DNA from: Flammulina velutipes
Lineage: Eukaryota; Basidiomycota; Agaricomycetes; Agaricales; Physalacriaceae
Assembly (NCBI GenBank): GCA_011800155.1
Contig: CM022376.1
Location: 1-64,000 of the forward strand
Length of the DNA: 64,000 nt
Reading direction: 5' to 3'
In this document: piece after piece, positions 57,344 to 64,000 of the stretch
Layout: each line of letters starts with the position of its first letter
Numbering within the stretch: position 1 is the first letter of the stretch
The notes under the pieces: model-generated
What the model was told of the DNA's origin: nothing
Seen by the model: the letters and a program-made list of their open reading frames with translations, nothing else
Databases searched by the model: none
Program-made: the position numbers and the translations under genes

Positions 57344-59422
57344 CACATTTCCCGTTGACGTCTCTGGGAATGGGCCGGCATTTTTACGCTCACAAACAAC
57401 ATGTTCGCGGGACACTAAGCAGTTCCGTTCAACACGAACCTCAATACAAAAAATACATACAAGACTCCGGACCATTACACAGCAGTTCGGTTAACTTCAA
57501 ACAGCACCTGTCTCTACCGCGCACACTCTCTATGACTCTCGGTCATAATGACCCTCTACACGTAGATAATTGCTTGGTTTGATAGAGAGTTTGGTTGACT
57601 AAATGCAGGATCCTTGCACTCGTCAGAGTTGAATAATCATCTACGATACTTGTATGATAGCGCACTCTGCAGAGTCAGAGAGAGGCTGGCAACGCACATC
57701 AACTTTGAGTCAATAAGATCGTAGCACACACATTTCCCGTTGACGTCTCTGGGAATGGGCCGGCATTTTTACGCTCACCGTCTGACAGCAGACAGCTTCG
57801 AGTACATACAAGATCAGTCAGCACTCAATCTTCCTTACGCGCTCTCACTCTCGGAATAGGGCACTCTTGCTACGATGAATATTAAGCACACCCTTCCTCC
57901 TACGATCAAGAGTTTCGGGATCAAATAATTGAACACGGCTCAGTACACTGCTCTACGGTTGGTTACTACCATACGACAACCACGCACCTCCCATAGACAT
58001 CTCTAGCGATTGCTGCTTGACAAGAGTTTCAAAGAACACACAGCGTCAGTAAATACCTCACATCCTCCTCGTTAAACGGATGCAGGATCCTCGCGCTCGT
58101 CCATCTCCACAGTGGGAAATAGCCCGATAGTTGAATAATACAACACGGCCCCACCGCGCTAGCTCACTCTCCAGAGTCAGAGAACGCACATCGTAGCACT
58201 CACATTTCCCGTTGACGTCTCTGGGAATGGGCCGGCATTTTTACGCTCACAAACAACATGTTCGCGGGACACTAAGCAGTTCCGTTCAACACGAACCTCA
58301 ATACAAAAAATACATACAAGACTCCGGACCATTACACAGCAGTTCGGTTAACTTCAAACAGCACCTGTCTCTACCGCGCACACTCTCTATGACTCTCGGT
58401 CATAATGACCCTCTACACGTAGATAATTGCTTGGTTTGATAGAGAGTTCGGTTGACTAAATGCAGGATCCTTGCACTCGTCAGAGTTGAATAATCATCTA
58501 CGATACTTGTATGATAGCGCACTCTGCAGAGTCAGAGAGAGGCTGGCAACGCTGAGTCAATAAGATCGTAGCACACACATTTCCCGTTGACGTCTCTGGG
58601 AATGGGCCGGCATTTTTACGCTCACCGTCTGACAGCAGACAGCTTCGAGTACATACAAGATCAGTCAGCACTCAATCTTCCTTACGCGCTCTCACTCTCG
58701 GAATAGGGCACTCTTGCTACGATGAATATTAAGCACACCCTTCCTCCTACGATCAAGAGTTTCGGGATCAAATAATTGAACACGGCTCAGTACACTGCTC
58801 TACGGTTGGTTACTACCATACGACAACCACGCACCTCCCATAGACATCTCTAGCGATTGCTGCTTGACAAGAGTTTCAAAGAACACACAGCGTCAGTAAA
58901 TACCTCACATCCTCCTCGTTAAACGGATGCAGGATCCTCGCGCTCGTCCATCTCCACAGTGGGAAATAGCCCGATAGTTGAATAATACAACACGGCCCCA
59001 CCGCGCTAGCTCACTCTCCAGAGTCAGAGAACGCACATCGTAGCACTCACATTTCCCGTTGACGTCTCTGGGAATGGGCCGGCATTTTTACGCTCACAAA
59101 CAACATGTTCGCGGGACACTAAGCAGTTCCGTTCAACACGAACCTCAATACAAAAAATACATACAAGACTCCGGACCATTACACAGCAGTTCGGTTAACT
59201 TCAAACAGCACCTGTCTCTACCGCGCACACTCTCTATGACTCTCGGTCATAATGACCCTCTACACGTAGATAATTGCTTGGTTTGATAGAGAGTTCGGTT
59301 GACTAAATGCAGGATCCTTGCACTCGTCAGAGTTGAATAATCATCTACGATACTTGTATGATAGCGCACTCTGCAGAGTCAGAGAGAGGCTGGCAACGCT
59401 GAGTCAATAAGATCGTAGCACA

Positions 59423-60258
59423 CACATTTCCCGTTGACGTCTCTGAGAATGGGCCGGCATTTTTACGCTCACCGTCTGACAGCAGACAGCTTCGAGTACA
59501 TACAAGATCAGTCAGCACTCAATCTTCTCACTCTCGGAATAGGGCACTCTTGCTACGATGAATATTAAGCACACCCTTCCTCCTACGATCAAGAGTTTCG
59601 GGATCAAATAATTGAACACGGCTCAGTACACTGCTCTACGGTTGGTTACTACCATACGACAACCACGCACCTCCCATAGACATCTCTAGCGATTGCTGCT
59701 TGACAAGAGTTTCAAAGAACACACAGCGTCAGTAAATACCTCACATCCTCCTCGTTAAACGGATGCAGGATCCTCGCGCTCGTCCATCTCCACAGTGGGA
59801 AATAGCCCGATAGTTGAATAATACAACACGGCCCCACCGCGCTAGCTCACTCTCCAGAGTCAGAGAACGCACATCGTAGCACTCACATTTCCCGTTGACG
59901 TCTCTGGGAATGGGCCGGCATTTTTACGCTCACCGTCTGACAGCAGACAGCTTCGAGTACATACAAGATCAGTCAGCACTCAATCTTCCTTACGCGCTCT
60001 CACTCTCGGAATAGGGCACTCTCGCTACAATGAATATTAAGCACACCCTTCCTCCTACGATCAAGAGTTTCGGGATCAAATAATTGAACACGGCTCAGTA
60101 CACTGCTCTACGGTTGGTTACTACCATACGACAACCACGCACCTCCCATAGACATCTCTAGCGATTGCTGCTTGTCAAGAGTTTCAAAGAACGTACAGCG
60201 TCAGTAAATACCTCACATCCTCCTCGTTAAACGGATGCAGGATCCTCGCGCTCGTCCA
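59423..60258. repeat. satellite exchange unit lacking the A half (2), array end
   Basis: B cores at 59,423 and 59,884, again 461 bp apart with an A-type left flank at the second. The array stops inside this last B half after CTCGTCCA at about 60,258. Confidence 0.9.
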
Positions 60259-60589
60259 CACTAATCACTTGGTTTGCAGTTCCATTCAACATTCACACAC
60301 CACCCACTCCCAGGTGTCTCATCATCTTGACTTGCAATCATTGTAGCGGGTCATTATGACCAAGTAAAACATTGGCCAACTGTTACAACACATTAAATAA
60401 CCTGCTTGCCCAAATAATCCAGACAGTCAGAGGTCATTTCACCCAAGTATGGCACACCCAGACAACAAAATCAGCCTCTGGACATGTCGAGACATATACA
60501 TATATTGTCTAAACAAGCTACAGCAGAGATGATCTGACCATGTGACACACCAGTAATAAGTGGAAAGCAAGTCTAATCCCACAAAGAGG
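60259..60589. other. unique spacer
   Basis: AT-rich unique sequence between two tandem arrays. I see no gene, hairpin or repeat in it. Confidence 0.6.
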
Positions 60590-62000
60590 GGACTGGTGTG
60601 TGCGGAGAACAGGGAAAGTGCAGGCTGTAATGGAGCAATATAAATGGTCTATTAAGTGTATATAGACAGTGGTAAAAGTTCTGGGAGGATCCAAGTCACG
60701 TAGCGTAAGATATGAGTGAGCAACGAAATTAAATGCGCCACACTAACACACCTCCTGTGCAATCAGCGCAAGCGCGATCGTCTCCATCTTTTGGGGCACA
60801 CATAAGACATCCATTCGGCACCATGCGAAGCTAGAACGACGAGTGTAGCACGAATACTCCGGCCTTCCGCACAAAATCGCGAAAATTAGCGAAAATGGAT
60901 GTGCGCACGAAGCGAGGGAAGCGCAGGCTATAATAGAGCAGCGGACAAGGTCGATTGGGTGTCCATAAGACGTGGTAGAAGTCCTGGGACGATCCGAGTC
61001 ACGTAGCATAAGATATAGGTCAGCAACGAAATTAAATGCGCCACAATAACGCACCTCCTGTGCAAGCAGCGTAAGCGCGATCGTCTCCATCCTTTGGGGA
61101 ACATATACGACATCCATTCGGCACTATGCGGAGCTGGAACGACGGGTGTAGCACGAAGACTCCGGCTTTCCGCACAAAATCGCGAAAATTACCGAAAATG
61201 GATGTGTGTACAAAGCGAGGGAAGCGCAGGCTATGATAGAGCAGGGTACATAGTCGATTGGATGTCCATAAGATGTGGTAGAAGTCCTGGGACGATCCGA
61301 GTCACGTAGCATAAGATATAGGTCAGCAACGAAATTAAATGCGCCACAATAACGCACCTCCTGTGCAAGCAGCGTAAGCGCGATCGTCTCCATCCTTTGG
61401 GGAACATATACGACATCCATTCGGCACTATGCGGAGCTGGAACGACGGGTGTAGCACGAAGACTCCGGCTTTCCGCACAAAATCGCGAAAATTACCGAAA
61501 ATGGATGTGTGTACAAAGCGAGGGAAGCGCAGGCTATAATAGAGCAGCGTACAAGGTCGATTGGGTGTCCATAAGACGTGGTAGAAGTCCTGGGACGATC
61601 CGAGTCACGTAGCATAAGATATAGGTCAGCAACGAAATTAAATGCGCCACAATAACGCACCTCCTGTGCAAGCAGCGTAAGTGCGATCGTCTCCATCCTT
61701 TGGGGAACATATACGACATCCATTCGGCACTATGCGGAGCTGGAACGACGAATGTAGCACGAATACTCCGGCCTTCCGCACAAAATCGCAGAAATTAGCG
61801 AAAATGGATGTGCGCACGAAGCGAGGGAAGCGCAGGCTATGATAGGGCAGCGTACATAGTCGATTAGGTGTCCATAAGATGTGGTAGAAGTCCTGGGACG
61901 ATCCGAGTAACGTAGCATAAGATATGGGTCAGCAACGAAATTAAATGCGCCACAATAACGCACCTCTAGCACTATAACCGCCCCAGCTATCACTCCCATA
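60590..62000. repeat. 303-bp tandem repeat, about five copies
   Basis: CAACGAAATTAAATGCGCCA recurs at 60,721, 61,024, 61,327, 61,630 and 61,933, exactly 303 bp apart each time. The first copy is clearly diverged, the middle three nearly identical, and a further strongly diverged half-copy (GCGGAATAAAGGCGTCGTGG region) extends to about 62,150. Because 303 is a multiple of three, chance frames recur in every copy (61-124 codons, both strands); I do not regard them as genes. Confidence 0.93.
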
Positions 62001-62271
62001 CTCAAGGGCCTTTATATTCCATCCATTCGGCATCGTGCACGCCAAAAACGATAGCTGTAGCGGCCATATTTCGTTCCGCTGTATGGAAATGGCCAAAAAT
62101 GGCGGAATATCGTCTGCGCGCGGAATAAAGGCGTCGTGGGCTGTTCCGTGGAAGCGAATGGACTCAATTACATGTGAGGATGATGTCCTCAAAGTCTCGT
62201 GGTGATCCGATAAGTGGGTAAAAAGATAGAGCATTGATCTTGATGAGTGGAGGACAAGTTAAGGCAATACC

Positions 62272-62361
62272 TAGGGTTAGGGCAAAGTCACACGTTTTGG
62301 CTGCGTTTACAGTCTGTAAACGCAGCCAAAACGCATGACGTCTGTGCGCAACCCTAACCCT
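62272..62361. other. palindrome flanked by inverted telomere-like repeats
   Basis: TAGGGTTAGGG (62,272-62,282) and AACCCTAACCCT (62,350-62,361) face each other around a perfect palindrome at 62,293-62,333, whose 20-bp arms begin CGTTTTGGCTGCG and end CGCAGCCAAAACG around a single central T. The order TTAGGG then CCCTAA is that of a head-to-head telomere junction, but only about two repeats remain per side. Confidence 0.8.
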
Positions 62362-62685
62362 GTGTGTCACATGACACAAATGACTCAACAGACTAAAATC
62401 CAAATGACGAATGCATGGTTCGTGCATCGGTCTATTGACTAATTATATGATATATATAAGCAATACTATAGATGAATCTGCATATATCTGGTACTGATAC
62501 AGACAATACATAGTGTATGAGCTTGACAAGATGGACGCGGTGATCCTGCACCCATCTTGGTGCACGTGACAGATAGGTGCAGCAATCCTACACTTGTTTA
62601 TACACACCTCACACACTGTGTCTTATATAGTGAGTATATATGATGGCCCATTGAGGATTGCACTGTATTCAAGAAGCTATCATAG

Positions 62686-63680
62686 AAAATGGCACGCACG
62701 CTCCATCGTGAGAATTCTGCCATTTTCAAAACACGCTCTAACAAAATGACACGCGCGCTCTATCGTGAGGATTCTGCCATTTTGAAAACTCAAATGGCAC
62801 GCGCTCTTCATCGTCAGATTTTTGCCATTTCAAAACTGCACTGTAAAAAAATGGCACACACTCCCCATCGTCAGATTTTTGCCATTTTGAAAATGCACTG
62901 TAAAAAATGGCACGCGCTCTCCATCGTCAGATTTTTGCCATTTTGAAACTGCACTGCAAAAAAATGGCACGCGCTCCCCATCGTCAGAATTTTGCCATTT
63001 GAAAAATCACGTGATAGTAGAGTGCACTCTAAAAAATTGGCGCGCGCTCTCCACCATCAGAATTTTGCCATTTCAAAAATACACTCTAAAAAATGGCATG
63101 CACTCCTCATCGTCAGATTTTTGCCATTTTCAAAACGCACTCTAACAAAATGGCACGCGCTCTCCATCGTCAGAATTTTGCCATTTTGAAAACTCAAATG
63201 GCACGTGCTCTCCATCGTCAGAATTTTGCCATTTTGAAAACTCAAATGGCACGCGCTCTCCATCGTCAGATTTTTGCCATTTTGAAAATGCTCTGTAAAA
63301 AAATGGCACGCACTCCCCATCGTCAGATTTTTGCCATTTTCAAAATGCACTCTAAAAAATGGCACGCGCTCTCCATCGTCAGAATTTTGCCATTTTGAAA
63401 ACTCAAATGGCACGCACTCCCCATCGTCAGATTTTTGCCATTTTGAAAATGCTCTGTAAAAAAATGGCACGCGCTCTCCATCGTCAGATTTTTGCCATTT
63501 CAAAAATACACTCTAAAAAATGGCACGCGCTCCCCATCGTCAGAATTTTGCCATTTTGAAAACTCAAATGGCACGCGCTCCCTATCGTCAGATTTTTGCC
63601 ATTTTGAAAATCCTTTTTTTTGGGGTCAGTAAAATGGCACGGACTCCTCATCGTCAGATTTTTGCCATTTGAAAAAATAA
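62686..63680. repeat. minisatellite of 48-58-bp units with inverted half-sites
   Basis: About 18 copies of AAAATGGCACGCGCTCTCCA followed by TCGTCAGAATTTTGCCATTT. Each copy carries AAAATGGC and GCCATTTT, so every unit is an imperfect inverted repeat about 40 bp across. Spacers are of two kinds: a short GAAAACTC type and a longer GAAAATGCACTGTAAAA type. Frames through it are repeat artefacts. Confidence 0.93.
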
Positions 63681-64000
63681 TCAACAAAATTCTGCCATTC
63701 GGGCAGATTGAATAAAACAAAACCTGCTTTTTGAGAGAATTTGTTTTTATAGTTTTCAAAAGTTGGCCTTTTGGACCTCAGGGTCCAAACCCCGAGTAAA
63801 TTAATATGGGGGTATATTAAACACTGTAGGTAAAGTGTTGAACTGTACTAATATGGTGTCTCAGTTTACGTCCCTACATGCTCTAGCAGTGTGTATTACA
63901 TTATTATGGGACCCTAGCCCCTTCAAAGACATGACCCTACTGACCCCTAACGTATCTCTATATAACACAGAATGTGTGTATCGGCCCCTTTCCATGGGCG
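63681..64000. other. unique sequence at right edge
   Basis: AT-rich, no gene seen. A small hairpin (TTTGGACC, TCAG, GGTCCAAA) lies at about 63,770-63,789. Confidence 0.5.

Larger units (their letters stand above)
27712..60258. repeat. 32.5-kb satellite array, 836/857-bp units, 38 copies
   Basis: I count 38 A-type and 39 B-type copies of a shared 61-bp core (ATCGTAGCAC then CACATTTCCCGTTGACGTCT through TTTTTACGCTCAC). The A half (about 375-385 bp) continues AAACAACATG and the B half (about 461-472 bp) continues CGTCTGACAG. The tails of the halves are also related (TGCAGGATCC, TTGAATAAT, CAGAGTCAGAGA), so the unit is an old duplication. Two indels, a 10-bp ACATCAACTT segment in A and an 11-bp segment in B, define 836- and 857-bp forms and 845-847-bp mixtures. 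From 39,579 to 48,042 the short and long forms strictly alternate, a 1,692-1,693-bp higher-order repeat. There is no conserved ATG-initiated frame, so it is non-coding satellite. Confidence 0.97.

Noticed and set aside
28568..59286. Recurring 75-codon plus-strand and 67-codon minus-strand frames in nearly every satellite unit
   Set aside because: The plus-strand frame begins with TTG, not ATG, and both frames open or close according to whether the A run in the A half has five or six bases. They overlap on opposite strands and are by-products of repetition.
27712..60258. CRISPR array or rDNA spacer
   Set aside because: The repeats are hundreds of bases long, without short unique spacers, and no rRNA or 5S sequence is present.
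27712..60258. Calling the satellite a centromere
   Set aside because: The nested structure is reminiscent of one, but the location near a chromosome end and the absence of any chromatin data make a centromere call unsupported.
60743..62005. Frames of 61-124 codons in the 303-bp repeat
   Set aside because: They recur on both strands solely because the period is a multiple of three, and have no start context or protein character.
62689..63759. Frames of 60-150 codons in the minisatellite
   Set aside because: Low-complexity translations of the same 48-58-bp unit on both strands.

Overview
The window is a chromosome end of a filamentous basidiomycete, most likely an agaricomycete. This rests on a C-rich CCCTAA-type telomere at the left edge, genes split by very short introns (44-52 bp, GT..AG, CTAAY-like branch sites) and an OrsD/RecQ-type telomere-linked helicase. 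No rRNA, convincing tRNA, CRISPR array or intact transposon was found. The species is not identifiable from the sequence alone.

Layout. 1-198 is telomere. 199-25,100 is a gene-rich subtelomere, with nearly every gene on the minus strand, transcribed toward the telomere. The best-understood gene is a seven-exon RecQ-family telomere-linked helicase (16,362-21,793, about 1,700 aa) with Cys/His-rich fingers and an OrsD-like N-terminus. Beside it lies a 566-aa protein (14,491-16,237) that repeats the helicase's C-terminal Cys module. Two members of one unnamed large family flank the cluster: an intact 924-aa gene (4,849-7,721) and a copy broken by one in-frame TGA (22,170-25,056). The rest are small, disordered, often acidic or mixed-charge proteins, some with internal repeats and aromatic-acidic motifs.

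25,100-27,710 is gene-poor and contains a decayed 177-bp repeat. 27,712-60,258 (32.5 kb) is one tandem satellite of about 836/857-bp units. Each unit is an ancient duplication, with two halves sharing a 61-bp core. 60,590-62,000 is a 303-bp tandem repeat. 62,272-62,361 is a palindrome flanked by inverted telomere-like repeats. 62,686-63,680 is a minisatellite built on inverted TGGC/GCCA half-sites.

The most unusual signal is in the gene-rich part. Upstream of most genes, whatever they encode, there is a similar leader: an initiator-like CTTACCACCATC element followed by a small hairpin. The hairpins share one geometry (outer stem, one free position, 3-bp inner stem, 6-7-nt loop). They fall into at least three loop classes whose loops are conserved while their stems change by compensatory substitutions. 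This suggests a shared expression module of the subtelomeric gene set. The second notable signal is in the satellite, where three units show that exchange inside the 61-bp core has deleted exactly one half of a unit.
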